From: DT-111 sp965263225 | GTDB taxonomy: Bacteria > Bacteroidota > Bacteroidia > Chitinophagales > Saprospiraceae | Length of the DNA: 64,000 bases | Direction of reading: 5' to 3' | NCBI GenBank assembly: GCA_965263225.1 | Contig: CBDHHG010000035.1 | Span: 186,001-250,000, forward strand | The notes under the pieces: generated by a model | What the model saw: the letters and a program-made list of their open reading frames with translations, nothing else | What the model was told of the DNA's origin: nothing | Databases searched by the model: none | In this document: positions 8,264-17,826 of the stretch, piece by piece | Numbering within the stretch: the stretch's first letter is position 1 | Layout: each line of letters starts with the position of its first letter | Translations under genes and position numbers: made by a program

Positions 8264-10156
8264 TTATCTCTTTAACCGAACAACCATCCTAAAGCCTAGG
8301 TCTTCCCTGCCGGTGGCTCCAAATAAAGTGTACCTGGAAGTCGCTCTACTGCTTAGGAGATTTGTTTTGAATGAGCCCCCTCTGGCGGCTATTACCTCGT
8401 TTGAGATATCACTTTTATAGCTGGACCGATCAATAATGCAGGCCTCATAGGCATTCCCGATCATATCATATGCACCACACCAAGATTTGCCATCCTCATA
8501 ACTACCCACATTTAGAAGATTACGGCCTCTTGTATTTGCATATTCACTACTACTTCCACTTAGATTATTACCCCAAGGATAATACTTCCCTTCAGAACCA
8601 CGAACAGCAAACTCCCACTCCCATTCCATTGGGAGACTCAATTCTACCCCCCTATCAAATCCAAGTTGTAGAGAAAGTGCTCTACAATACTCCATCATTT
8701 CTCGATAGGTGAGATTGACAACAGGCTTGTTGGCCTCCCCCTCTGGAAAGGTGTGTGATGGAACAATCTGCTGGTATTGTTTATTGGTTACTTCATATTT
8801 TCCGATTAGGTAATGTGTAGGGATGTATCTCTTTTCAAATCCTGCTTTTGTAATTTCATTATCATAATGAACTCCCCCGCCAGCTCTAATCAAATCCTCA
8901 TATTCCTTATCGCTAATCCCATATCTAAATCCATTGGTTTTAGCTTCATCAGATCGTACTGTAACAAACTCATAGTCAATGTCTGCAAGCTTAAGAAGAG
9001 ACTTATAGGCCTCAGGTTCCGGGAAGTATTCAATTAAACTGGCAAGCGCAATGCCCTTACTAGCTTGATTGATCCGAACCAACAAACCCTGATTTTGTTT
9101 TTCGGTCTCGCTCAATCGTTGCTCTAGGTTATCTTTTTCATTTCTTAATCTATCTATAGTCAAGTTCAATGTTTTGATCTCACCATCTTTCCGTTGGTTT
9201 TCTGTCTCTAAGGTAGAAGCTTTATCCTTTAACTGTTCGAAGTCATCCTTCAGGTTATTATAGTTCTTCTGCAATTTCCTAAAGTCTCTTTTCTTAGGTT
9301 CTTCCTTTTTATTTTCCTTTTCGGTTTCTGAGTCTTTGCTACTTGTTGGATTTGGTGGTTTTGCTTCGGTTATTGTGGTTTCTGCTTCTCTGGGTAGAGT
9401 GGAAGATGGAGAAGCAGAAGAGGACTTATCCTTTTGGGTATAAAGGTAATGTTTCCAAGCTTTTGCTTCGTCCATTTTCCCTTCAAGTGAAGAATAGTCT
9501 GGATGTCCTGTAATATCTGGATCATCATTGATTTTAGCCTCCAGTTCTTTCTTTTTCTCAGAAAGTCTTAGGTACTCCTGCTCAAAAGCTTGATAATCAT
9601 TGTGTTTCTTGTTAAGTAATGCATTGACCTGGCTAATTAAATCAGATATACTTCGGTAAAATTCCAAATTATCTTTTCCTGAATTGGTATGTATAGTTGC
9701 AGAGCTTTCATGAGGATAAGTGACTTGATAATCACTGATGAAGTCAAATGTTAGTGGGTTTTTTTCTCGCATAGACGCACTAGAACAATCTACGCAAAAC
9801 TCATAATTACCCCCATTATTAATTAATATTTTTTTGACAACTTCTTTATTCACATTTGAGTTATATCCGTTAAAATACCTGATTGTGAGTTTTAATCGGG
9901 GCCCTGGATCAAATAAACCCTTCCATTCCACTACAATTCTCTTATTCTTATCAAATTTACTTCGAAAAAACATGCGGTATTCTGGATGATTACCGCCCAC
10001 GCTTTTGCTACAATTTTTATGTACGAATTGTTTGATATGATCCTTAGAATCAGGAGTCCTAAAACTCAATAAGAAATCAATTTGCTGAGCCAGCAAACTT
10101 GATACACTAAGTGTTAGGATTATAGCCCAAGTACACTTTTTCCATGTGAGTATCAT
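8264..10156 (-). CDS. Secreted coiled-coil protein with non-catalytic FGE-like domain
   Basis: 630 residues. Signal peptide (WAIILTLSVSSLLAQQ), then an N-terminal beta-rich domain with several cysteines. Long coiled-coil segments follow (about residues 180-370, with a Ser/Thr/Lys-rich break near 245-290). A C-terminal FGE/sulfatase-modifying-factor fold occupies about 395-630: YEVTNKQYQQIVPSHTFPEG, LPMEWEWEFAVRG, YPWGNN, YDMIGNAYEACI, ARGGSF, DLGFRMV. Formylglycine-generating enzymes use cysteines after the GGS motif; here that segment (GGSFKTNLLSSRATSRYTL) has none. I therefore read it as a structural or ligand-binding version of the fold rather than an oxidase. The next gene, the T9SS cargo, is 35 bases downstream. 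Confidence 0.8.
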   Translation of the reverse strand: MILTWKKCTWAIILTLSVSSLLAQQIDFLLSFRTPDSKDHIKQFVHKNCSKSVGGNHPEYRMFFRSKFDKNKRIVVEWKGLFDPGPRLKLTIRYFNGYNSNVNKEVVKKILINNGGNYEFCVDCSSASMREKNPLTFDFISDYQVTYPHESSATIHTNSGKDNLEFYRSISDLISQVNALLNKKHNDYQAFEQEYLRLSEKKKELEAKINDDPDITGHPDYSSLEGKMDEAKAWKHYLYTQKDKSSSASPSSTLPREAETTITEAKPPNPTSSKDSETEKENKKEEPKKRDFRKLQKNYNNLKDDFEQLKDKASTLETENQRKDGEIKTLNLTIDRLRNEKDNLEQRLSETEKQNQGLLVRINQASKGIALASLIEYFPEPEAYKSLLKLADIDYEFVTVRSDEAKTNGFRYGISDKEYEDLIRAGGGVHYDNEITKAGFEKRYIPTHYLIGKYEVTNKQYQQIVPSHTFPEGEANKPVVNLTYREMMEYCRALSLQLGFDRGVELSLPMEWEWEFAVRGSEGKYYPWGNNLSGSSSEYANTRGRNLLNVGSYEDGKSWCGAYDMIGNAYEACIIDRSSYKSDISNEVIAARGGSFKTNLLSSRATSRYTLFGATGREDLGFRMVVRLKR

Positions 10157-10642
10157 ACTTCATAAGTTTTTAATAAGCTAAAATTAAATAAACCCTTCTT
10201 CTGTATGTTCTGTCATCTGACGCCAACTCCTTTTCTTGTAACAATGTTATTTAGGTATTATGAAATCTTTCACACAACTGCTTGAAAGAACATCTTATCT
10301 GCCAAAATCCTAGAACCTCCAAAAGATACTCCAATGGCCTATTTAGTGCGAGATTTGAAGTTGCGAGGTATATACTAAACTATCGAGTACGTCCTCTATT
10401 TTTCGTGCTTCTAGTGAAAAATTGAATGATTATTGAATTTCGACTCATGACATTGGACATCCTAATTCATTTGATTGCAATAGGTTTAGTTCATTGGTGT
10501 ACTCTATTGAATAGAGTACACTTGCTTGATTCAAAAGGGGACTAGAATCAGCCTCTCAATTGTCGAAATGATGAAAGCGCTTCGACCTGGTGAAACTATC
10601 TACCTTAAATTTTATACAATGGCATGCATGGTGTTTTGAAAT
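10157..10642. other. Intergenic region, no gene seen
   Basis: This interval separates the ABC permease gene from the coiled-coil/FGE gene, both on the minus strand. It should hold the promoter of the latter, but no exact minus-strand TAnnTTTG box was found. The only structure seen is the perfect palindrome at 10497-10521. Confidence 0.5.
10497..10521. repeat. Perfect 25-base palindrome
   Basis: Two 12-base arms (GTGTACTCTATT and its complement) flank a single G. No T-run follows on either strand, so it does not look like an intrinsic terminator. It lies about 340 bases upstream of the coiled-coil/FGE gene and 120 bases past the permease stop. A dimeric regulator site or an mRNA-end hairpin are both possible. 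Confidence 0.5.
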
Positions 10643-12547
10643 CTAATCGTTCAAAATATCGGCTGGATCGACATTTTTAATGGATTGTGCTGCACTTCTG
10701 CCGGCTACCAGGCTTACCAATAAAATTCCAATAATAAAGTAAAAGACCAGATGTGGAGGCGTAATGAAAACCTTGCCCTCAATGCTTTCTATGTCGAGTA
10801 TCGTTCTACCAACAGAACTCTCTAGGAAAAACGTAATAATGGTTTTAAATAAAATAAAAGATAATAAGAATCCCCCCAGTCCATAAGCTAATGATTGCCA
10901 AAGGTAGGTTTGGATAATAAAGCTCTGCGGCAAACCCATAGCCCTCATTATCCCAATTTGGTTCTTTTTCCGCTTGATGGCCTCATACATCAGCACCCAT
11001 AAGGCGGTAATGCCTGCCAAGATTCCGGCTATACTAATGAGTAACGTAAAATTATTCAACAAGCGGGTATATTGTTTGATGCTCTTTACCTTGGCTTCCG
11101 ATGAACCAAAGATTTCATATCCTTTCTCATCCCTGAAGTAGTTAATAAGAGGGAGGACATCATCTATAGTGCTTGCGTGTATGCCCGCCATCAAATAGCG
11201 GTTGACATAAGGATTATCACTAGTGGTTTCAAAATATTGACTATTCTTTCCCAATTTAACTTTTCCTTCTTCCAACTCCTTCAAGCGGTTGAGCACGGCA
11301 AAATCTATAAAACCATTGGATTGAGTGGTCGTACCTTGAATACTAAAGTATACGGTGTCTTCCCCGATTTTTTGTTTGAAATCCATAGGTAAAAACACAT
11401 CTTTGGGAATTGAGGACTCGGGAACCACTATCTCGAAGCGATTGCGATCTGGATTCAACCAGCGCCCACGCTCTAGAAAAAACTTATAACGCATATCATC
11501 CCTAAGATTAGTAGAGGTTTGCAACTCTACATTGTTTCCTTCGATATTGATCCAAAGTGATTCTACTTTAGGTATAACGTCTATTTCTCTGGATGACAAA
11601 TAAGAACTAATCAATTTGCGTTTCTCCTCTGAAATCACCGTATTCTCGTCCGAAGGAGAAATTTGATAAAAGAAGACACTTGGGATTACTAAACTGTCCT
11701 TATCGACGGCCTTAATAAGATATTTATCGCCATCGATTTCTAAGCCTTCTCGTTCCAAGTCATATAAGGGCTCTCTACTCAATACTAAACAATCTGGGTA
11801 TTTCGGTTCAGTCAGAGACTCCTCACTGGATGGGTCAGCAGGCAAGCCAAGGCTAGGCGCACTTAAACCTATTTGAAATAATTCAATTTCCTTATCAAAG
11901 GTCATCGGTACATAGATCCGTCCTCTTAAACCTCCACTCACAGTTCCAAGTAATCTACAGCGAATTTCATAAGAACGTGTACCCATATTATTAGTACTGC
12001 GCTTTACCACGATCGGTATTTCTGCAGGAATTGTATCATAGCCAAGGACCTTTACATCTTCCTTGTGCATGATAATAGCCTTAACATATGCTATATCTTC
12101 TTCATCTAAAGTCCCATTAAAACTAAACCGTTCTAGATCTGGGTCTTCAGGTATCGTACTGATGGCATCAAAACTTACTTCTTCACCGTCACCTGCCTCT
12201 TCGTAGGTATAGACTTTATGGCTTCTGGCTGGTACAACTGCTTTAACTCCGTCAACCAACTCGTACTCCGATATCCTCGCCTCTGTTATTTTCTGTTCCT
12301 CCATGTTAACATTGGTAGCCAAGATATCGATACGAGTTGCCTGATTAGACTTGTAGAAGTTATCCTTTAAAATATCCAGATATCCCTCTTTCAGTGATGT
12401 AAGTATTAATATTGGTAAGCAAATTGCAGCAGTGACCAGAATGATTAGACTTGTAGATATAGAACTATGAATGAGTTCTTTCCACGCGACCTGAATTGAT
12501 AGGAATCGATTACTAAGATTTGTGTTTTTCATTAGTGAAATTTTCAA
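10643..12547 (-). CDS. ABC transporter permease, MacB/FtsX type
   Basis: 634 residues; ATG 12547, or 12532 (MKNTNLSNRF) five codons in. One TM helix near residues 30-50 (STSLIILVTAAICLPILILT) precedes a large periplasmic domain of roughly 450 residues. Three TM helices follow near the C-terminus (NFTLLISIAGILAGITALWV, YGLGGFLLSFILFKTIITFF, LVFYFIIGILLVSLVAG), with KRKKNQIGIMRAMGLP between the first two. This is the four-helix MacB/FtsX plan with an FtsX-domain signature. Such permeases drive mechanotransmission or lipoprotein/toxin release, not import. The ATPase gene ends 5 bases upstream, so they form one transporter. The periplasmic domain is longer than the usual MacB one (about 200 residues). 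Substrate unknown; the neighbouring vWA proteins are candidate partners. Confidence 0.85.
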   Translation of the reverse strand: MKISLMKNTNLSNRFLSIQVAWKELIHSSISTSLIILVTAAICLPILILTSLKEGYLDILKDNFYKSNQATRIDILATNVNMEEQKITEARISEYELVDGVKAVVPARSHKVYTYEEAGDGEEVSFDAISTIPEDPDLERFSFNGTLDEEDIAYVKAIIMHKEDVKVLGYDTIPAEIPIVVKRSTNNMGTRSYEIRCRLLGTVSGGLRGRIYVPMTFDKEIELFQIGLSAPSLGLPADPSSEESLTEPKYPDCLVLSREPLYDLEREGLEIDGDKYLIKAVDKDSLVIPSVFFYQISPSDENTVISEEKRKLISSYLSSREIDVIPKVESLWINIEGNNVELQTSTNLRDDMRYKFFLERGRWLNPDRNRFEIVVPESSIPKDVFLPMDFKQKIGEDTVYFSIQGTTTQSNGFIDFAVLNRLKELEEGKVKLGKNSQYFETTSDNPYVNRYLMAGIHASTIDDVLPLINYFRDEKGYEIFGSSEAKVKSIKQYTRLLNNFTLLISIAGILAGITALWVLMYEAIKRKKNQIGIMRAMGLPQSFIIQTYLWQSLAYGLGGFLLSFILFKTIITFFLESSVGRTILDIESIEGKVFITPPHLVFYFIIGILLVSLVAGRSAAQSIKNVDPADILND

Positions 12548-12552
12548 GCAGT

Positions 12553-13449
12553 TTAGTCTAAATCATTGCCTATTTGATCCATCAAAGTTTTTCGATCCGG
12601 TACTGCTTGTGTTACTTCATTTTCAAAGGTGCGTTCCCAATGTTCAGTATCCAAGTCTTTTTCATAAGTAGAGCGGACTTTACCTTCTTTCAAAATTACT
12701 ATGGCATCTGCAAAATCTACTGCAAGCTTTCTATCATGTGTTACTACAATGACGCTTTTATCCTTGTTTTTCCGAACTACATTTCTAAAAATTGCCATTG
12801 CTTTTGCGCCTGCATGGATATCCAGGTTACCAGTAGGTTCATCCGCCAAAATAATAGAAGGGTCATTGGCTAAAGCTCTTGCAATGGCACCTCTTTGATA
12901 TTGACCTTGTGAAACTCCGGAAGGTTTTTTATTCATTACACGATCTAGGCTCTTTTCCCTTGCGTATTCTTGTTCGTATAAATCTTGAAAAATGTTTTGA
13001 ATGCCCTGATCAATTTGTTCTGGATCTTTATTAATAAAAGTGGAAACCAGTGCTGCATTTTCAAACAAACTTAAATGTGGAAGCAATTCTCCTCTTTGGA
13101 GAGCAAAGCCCAATTGAGTCGACCGAAAATGATCAAGTGCTTTATCATCTTTCCATAATTCACTGAGCAGAACTTCTTGATTGAGAAATATGCTTATGCG
13201 GCCCTTCTCAGCCTGTCTAAGCAAACCAATTATACTTAAGAGAGTAGTTTTCCCTGAACCACTTCGTCCAAGAATCGCCGTCAATCTGCCTTTTTTGATG
13301 TTGAGATCAATTGGACCCAGTTGAAATTCTTGACTTTGTTCCTCCATGTTCTTGGTAGATAACCAGGAACCAGAGTTCTTTATTTTCTTGTTATAACGGT
13401 ATACCAGATTTGAAATCTGGAATATATCCTTATTACTCATGGTAATCAT
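12553..13449 (-). CDS. ABC transporter ATPase, MacB/LolD type
   Basis: 298 residues (alternative ATG three codons later at 13440). Walker A GRSGSGKTT at residues 61-69, Q-loop near FALQRGELLP, an altered signature PSGVSQGQYQRG (176-187, where LSGGQ is usual), Walker B IILADEPTGNLD (199-210) and the switch VVTHD are all present. All parts needed for ATP hydrolysis are therefore visible. An insertion before the Walker A motif (about residues 20-42) and a charged C-terminal tail (about 40 residues) are unusual for LolD/MacB ATPases. It lies 9 bases after the vWA gene and 5 before the permease, so the three are probably one transcript. Confidence 0.9.
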   Translation of the reverse strand: MITMSNKDIFQISNLVYRYNKKIKNSGSWLSTKNMEEQSQEFQLGPIDLNIKKGRLTAILGRSGSGKTTLLSIIGLLRQAEKGRISIFLNQEVLLSELWKDDKALDHFRSTQLGFALQRGELLPHLSLFENAALVSTFINKDPEQIDQGIQNIFQDLYEQEYAREKSLDRVMNKKPSGVSQGQYQRGAIARALANDPSIILADEPTGNLDIHAGAKAMAIFRNVVRKNKDKSVIVVTHDRKLAVDFADAIVILKEGKVRSTYEKDLDTEHWERTFENEVTQAVPDRKTLMDQIGNDLD

Positions 13450-13458
13450 TTGGAAGGG

Positions 13459-15303
13459 TTAGGGAAGCATATCAACTGGCACAAAAGTATATTCGAAAGA
13501 TCCCCCACCTGGTGAATCAAACCAATTATCTAAATTATTGGCCCATAATTCTAAGCTATTTATCTTACCGTTGACCACTTTCATCATTTTGGCTTTGCGG
13601 TCCTCTCCCCAGTCACGAATTTCATCTATTGGTATTCTAAGAATGTCTGTTTTCACAGGCAAACTCAATGCCTTTCTATAGTGATCTTCTAGGTCTTTTT
13701 CTTTTAAGGTTTCCCCTGTGCTTGTTTCAATCATTTCAATGAAGGCTTTCTCCATTCCTTCGCCAGGATTATTGAGAATAGTACTCATCAATTTGATGTA
13801 TGAAGTCATAAGTTGGAACTCATTTTTTGTCATGTAGGCATAGGCATTGACTAATCTTTCACCCTTATCATCATATTCACTAACCCATCCAGTTGAGAAT
13901 TCTATTGGTCTAGGACTACCAGGTTTGATGGTAATATTCTTGAGAATAATGGCCCTGTCGGTACTAGATGTGCCTCTAGGAATTACAGGAGTTGTACCGA
14001 ACGAACCTTCAGATTCCTTGATGACAGCAATCATCTTTTCCAACCTAATGATCTCATTGAAGATCTTACCGCTAGTCTGTTTAATAAAATCACTCTCGGA
14101 GGAGCCACCATGAGTTACCTCAATATAAGACCCCTTATCAGCATCAGTTAATCCTTCTGCTAATTTGTTAAATTCAGCATCTCCCCTAGCATCGGCACTT
14201 CCTGATTTAATTCTTACTGCAATAGTCCTTACTTTTTTTTCACTGGCTTTCATGCTAAGTTCTCTTGCAGTTAACCTCTTAGGATTTCCTTCGCCAGTAA
14301 GGTGTGGGCTGGCGTCTCCAATCAGTACGATTATTCTAAAAGTATTATCCACCTTATGCCAATTTGTCTCAGTAAGGGCTCCATAAAACCCGTCGAACAC
14401 AGCTTCAGGTGCATCATGACCGCCTCCTGCAGCAATCGAAGAAAGAGAAGACTTTACGGCACTTGGACTTCGATTTAGGCTAGAAAATTGACGGTAAACA
14501 TATTCATCTTTGTAGTCTCGATAAGCGGTGACTCCAAATCGACAACCCGCTTCTCTACTACCCAATATTTTCTGTGTCACTCTATTGACAATTTCCTTTG
14601 TGGCCTCGATATATGGGCCCATACTACCAGTGGCATCAATTAAGAACATTACTTCGAGTTGAGCAAGTGATCCTGAAGAAGAGATAGTGCCTGTTCCTTT
14701 AGGTGGGACTTTCGCACTCATATCTCCTCCGGTTAGAAAACCTATATTGTAGGCCTGTACTCTTGCACCTGAGGGATTTGAACTTCCCAGTCTTTGCTTA
14801 CCCAATATTGGCAATAGCATAGAGAACCGTTGGCTTGTAAATCGCTTTTCATCAGGTTCCATGGCGATTGAACTAGGGTGAGGCTTGCCATTGGTATCAA
14901 TGAAATCTTCCGCACCTGAGACACATTTTTCTAGACCGTCCACTCCATCAAATACTAGAGCGGGGTTTCTTCCCTTCAAAGGTGTAAAAAGCAAGCAAAG
15001 ACGATTGTCCCATTCAACAATATCTGCTTTATTCACAAAACCGAGAGGCTTCTTATCACTAGTTCCTACCAAATAATAACTAGAGCTACCTGGCTTCTCA
15101 TATATATATACGATTTCAAAGGGCTTCATGTCCCTTAAAGAAGTTGAAGATCTGGTCTTGTTCTTGTGGATGGTGGTGGCCTTTTTCGTAATCCCCTTGA
15201 GGTAAAGATTATTTTCTATGATTGGCCTTTGCGCAGTTAGTGGGGTGGAAAATATAGCTACAAGTAGTACTAAGATACAACAGAAATGAAATAGTCCTTT
15301 CAC
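13459..15303 (-). CDS. Secreted SH3-like/vWA protein, copy 1
   Basis: 614 residues with a signal peptide (FCCILVLLVAIFSTPLTAQ). Residues about 45-110 resemble a bacterial SH3 domain (FEIVYIYEKPGSSSYYLVG ... GFVNKADIVEW). A von Willebrand A domain follows from about 215 (EVMFLIDATGSMGPY). The MIDAS motif DxTGS begins at Asp223, with later IVLIGDASPH. The C-terminal region (about 430-614) is alpha-helical with no family I recognise, and ends FVPVDMLP. It is collinear with the gene at 15502-17349, down to the closing LP, so the pair arose by tandem duplication. It is followed at 9 bases by the ABC ATPase. I infer an exported metal-dependent adhesion or scaffold protein linked to the transporter. 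Confidence 0.8.
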   Translation of the reverse strand: MKGLFHFCCILVLLVAIFSTPLTAQRPIIENNLYLKGITKKATTIHKNKTRSSTSLRDMKPFEIVYIYEKPGSSSYYLVGTSDKKPLGFVNKADIVEWDNRLCLLFTPLKGRNPALVFDGVDGLEKCVSGAEDFIDTNGKPHPSSIAMEPDEKRFTSQRFSMLLPILGKQRLGSSNPSGARVQAYNIGFLTGGDMSAKVPPKGTGTISSSGSLAQLEVMFLIDATGSMGPYIEATKEIVNRVTQKILGSREAGCRFGVTAYRDYKDEYVYRQFSSLNRSPSAVKSSLSSIAAGGGHDAPEAVFDGFYGALTETNWHKVDNTFRIIVLIGDASPHLTGEGNPKRLTARELSMKASEKKVRTIAVRIKSGSADARGDAEFNKLAEGLTDADKGSYIEVTHGGSSESDFIKQTSGKIFNEIIRLEKMIAVIKESEGSFGTTPVIPRGTSSTDRAIILKNITIKPGSPRPIEFSTGWVSEYDDKGERLVNAYAYMTKNEFQLMTSYIKLMSTILNNPGEGMEKAFIEMIETSTGETLKEKDLEDHYRKALSLPVKTDILRIPIDEIRDWGEDRKAKMMKVVNGKINSLELWANNLDNWFDSPGGGSFEYTFVPVDMLP

Positions 15304-15501
15304 GGTATGATTATTTTGATTTAGGAACTTGTTTTAGTTTGGAGTTTTACATTTCAATCAACCAGATAACTAGTGAATTATCATTTCTACAAGTGTTAAA
15401 TTAGGTTTCAAAGGGATGAAGACCGTAATGCTCCAACTTCGATTCATAGAGGTCTTGCCTATCTTTGGTTTCACCTACGTATTACTCTCTAGGTACCGGT
15501 G

Positions 15502-17349
15502 TCAGGGTAATAAATCTAGAGGAATAAATATATATTGCTCACTAGTAGACCCCGGCACGGTTTTCCAATTGTCAAGATTATTACCGTATTTTTCAATACT
15601 ATTCATTTTACGTTTAATTAGGTTCACCATTTTCTCTTTTCTGTCAGCCCCCCATTTATCAATTTCCTCTGAAGGAATACGTAGAATATCCGTCTTGATC
15701 GGTAAATCCAGAGTTTTTTTGTAGATCATAGCTAAATCTCTACCCTCTACTGGTTCACCTGATACTGCTTCAATTGCTTTTTCCAAAAGACCTGACATGG
15801 CCATATCTGGATTAACAACAAATTGATCCACGATTCGTAAGTATGAAATTATTTTATCAAATTCATCTTTTGTCAGATAAGCGAAAGCATCCACTACTTT
15901 TCGGTCCTCATTGTCCCACTCATTGATCCAGCCGGTTGAGAAAACAAACGGATCAGTTCCTCCCTCCGCAATCTTTATATTCTTAAGGATAATGGCGCGA
16001 TCCGAGGAAGTCAGTGAATGCGCCGTAGTAGATTTATCAACTCCCCCTTCATCTACGATCTTGATCATCCGCTCAAGTCTAAGAATTTCCTGCTCAACTT
16101 GTTTACTTGTATTAGTAATAAATTCTGTAATCGCCGCATCACCCTCACTATCAGGGTATTCTGCTTCAACAAATGTTCCTTTATCCGCAGCTGTTAGGCC
16201 TTCTGTGATTTCGTAAAATTGTGACTTGCTTAATTCGTCATCTTCTTCACGTCCAGAATAAATCTTCACAGCAATAGTTCTAACCCTTTTTTCACTGGCT
16301 TTATTAACACAATCTTTCAGGCTAGTTTTTGTTGGGTTTTTAGGGTGACTAGGGTCATGCCCACTAGCATCTCCAATGAGTACAACTATCCGTAATGTGT
16401 TGTCATCTTTAGACCACCCTGTTTCTGTAATGGCAGCGAAATATCCATCAAAGACTGCCTCAGGGGGCTCCTCACTATCTGCCTTCGCCGCATGTACTTC
16501 TTCAAGTACTCTTAAGACTGTACTACGACTTTCATTCAGGTCAATGAATCTATTGGTTACAAATCCCATCTTATCCTGTTGATCTATATAATCCCTATAT
16601 GCCGTAATACCGAAGCTAACCCCACTTTCCCGAGAAGCGAGTATTCTTTTAGACACATCGATAATTATGTCTTTTGTAGCTCGGATGAAAGGATTCATGC
16701 TACCCGTAGCATCAAGCAAAAACATCAATTCTAGCTTTGCTGTAGTCCGTCCTCCTTTAGCGTAGGTCCGGCTGGTTGAAGATTTTGATGAAGCGCCAGG
16801 ATTACCGGCTAGAAAACCTACCTCGTAAATATTCTTTATTCCACTTCTTCCGCTAACACGTTCCTTACTCAATACGGGCAATAGCATAGAGTATCGATCC
16901 GATCCGACAGCCGTTTCTGGTTCTTGGGCAACGGCATTCGAATTGGGGGTATCTCCATCATAAAAATTACTGGAGCCGCTTAGACAGTCTTCAAGCGCCC
17001 TCGAATCCCCAAAAATAAGTGCAGGCTTACGCCCCGCTAACGCAGTGAAATGAAGACATATCCTGGTATTCCAATCTTGAACAGCATTCTTTGGTAGATA
17101 TCCTTCTGGGGCTTTTATACCAGTACCTACTTGGTAGTGATCTCCTCGTTCCTTGTAGATGTACACAATATCAAACTCCCTAAGACTCACTTTGGACGAT
17201 CCAGAACCAGGTGCAGACATAATCATGCTAGGGTACTTCACGACCGCCTTCCTGAAAAGATTCCCTTCCTTTAGGGGTTGAGCAATTGAAATTTGTATTA
17301 AGCTAAGAGAGAAAACTAAAAATAAATAGATTTGACGTCCTAAAGTCAT
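15502..17349 (-). CDS. Secreted SH3-like/vWA protein, copy 2
   Basis: 615 residues, paralogue of the gene at 13459-15303 with the same order of parts: signal peptide (FLVFSLSLIQISIAQ), SH3-like region (FDIVYIYKERGDHYQVG), vWA domain (LELMFLLDATGSMNPF, MIDAS Asp213, IVVLIGDASGH), helical C-terminal region, and the end FIPLDLLP. The copies differ throughout in sequence, so the duplication is old. 198 bases separate it from copy 1, enough for a separate promoter, though no exact TAnnTTTG box was found. Two maintained copies suggest a heteromeric or specialised pair; that is inference. Confidence 0.8.
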   Translation of the reverse strand: MTLGRQIYLFLVFSLSLIQISIAQPLKEGNLFRKAVVKYPSMIMSAPGSGSSKVSLREFDIVYIYKERGDHYQVGTGIKAPEGYLPKNAVQDWNTRICLHFTALAGRKPALIFGDSRALEDCLSGSSNFYDGDTPNSNAVAQEPETAVGSDRYSMLLPVLSKERVSGRSGIKNIYEVGFLAGNPGASSKSSTSRTYAKGGRTTAKLELMFLLDATGSMNPFIRATKDIIIDVSKRILASRESGVSFGITAYRDYIDQQDKMGFVTNRFIDLNESRSTVLRVLEEVHAAKADSEEPPEAVFDGYFAAITETGWSKDDNTLRIVVLIGDASGHDPSHPKNPTKTSLKDCVNKASEKRVRTIAVKIYSGREEDDELSKSQFYEITEGLTAADKGTFVEAEYPDSEGDAAITEFITNTSKQVEQEILRLERMIKIVDEGGVDKSTTAHSLTSSDRAIILKNIKIAEGGTDPFVFSTGWINEWDNEDRKVVDAFAYLTKDEFDKIISYLRIVDQFVVNPDMAMSGLLEKAIEAVSGEPVEGRDLAMIYKKTLDLPIKTDILRIPSEEIDKWGADRKEKMVNLIKRKMNSIEKYGNNLDNWKTVPGSTSEQYIFIPLDLLP

Positions 17350-17826
17350 AGTTGAAAAACTTTTTATTTAGAAGCAATAGGTAATAAGCGCTTGATATAA
17401 GTGAGGGTTTTTAACTTCCAAGTGTTAAGAGGTCTTAAAGATGAAACTTGTAGTCTCCTTTAGATGACCTCTTACTTCTAAAGATAATCTACAATTCGAT
17501 AAAGGCACTAAATTAGTCACTATTATTGGAAAAGAGTCAAAATAAGTGTAGCGTAATTCGATTTCTTTAAGTCAAGCAGAATAGTAATCACTGGTAGCAA
17601 TTATTCCAACCCCTAAACAGGTTGAAGATTCTTGCCAAAGTGTTTTTCTTTCTACTATTTTGGGAATCTGTCTTTATCACTACGGGCATATTAGAAGCAG
17701 ATTCTATGGATATACAAACCGTGTTTCATTTTCCGCTTTCAATATTTTTCTATCAATTTCGCTTGCTAAATTTCCTGGTCGTTTAAATTGATTAAGTTTA
17801 GTGTTCTACTAGTTAATGCAATTATC
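17350..17826. other. Intergenic region, nothing recognised
   Basis: No gene of convincing length, tRNA, hairpin-plus-T-run or exact promoter box was found here. It should contain the promoter of the vWA gene to its left and the 3' untranslated end of the peptidase gene to its right. Confidence 0.5.
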
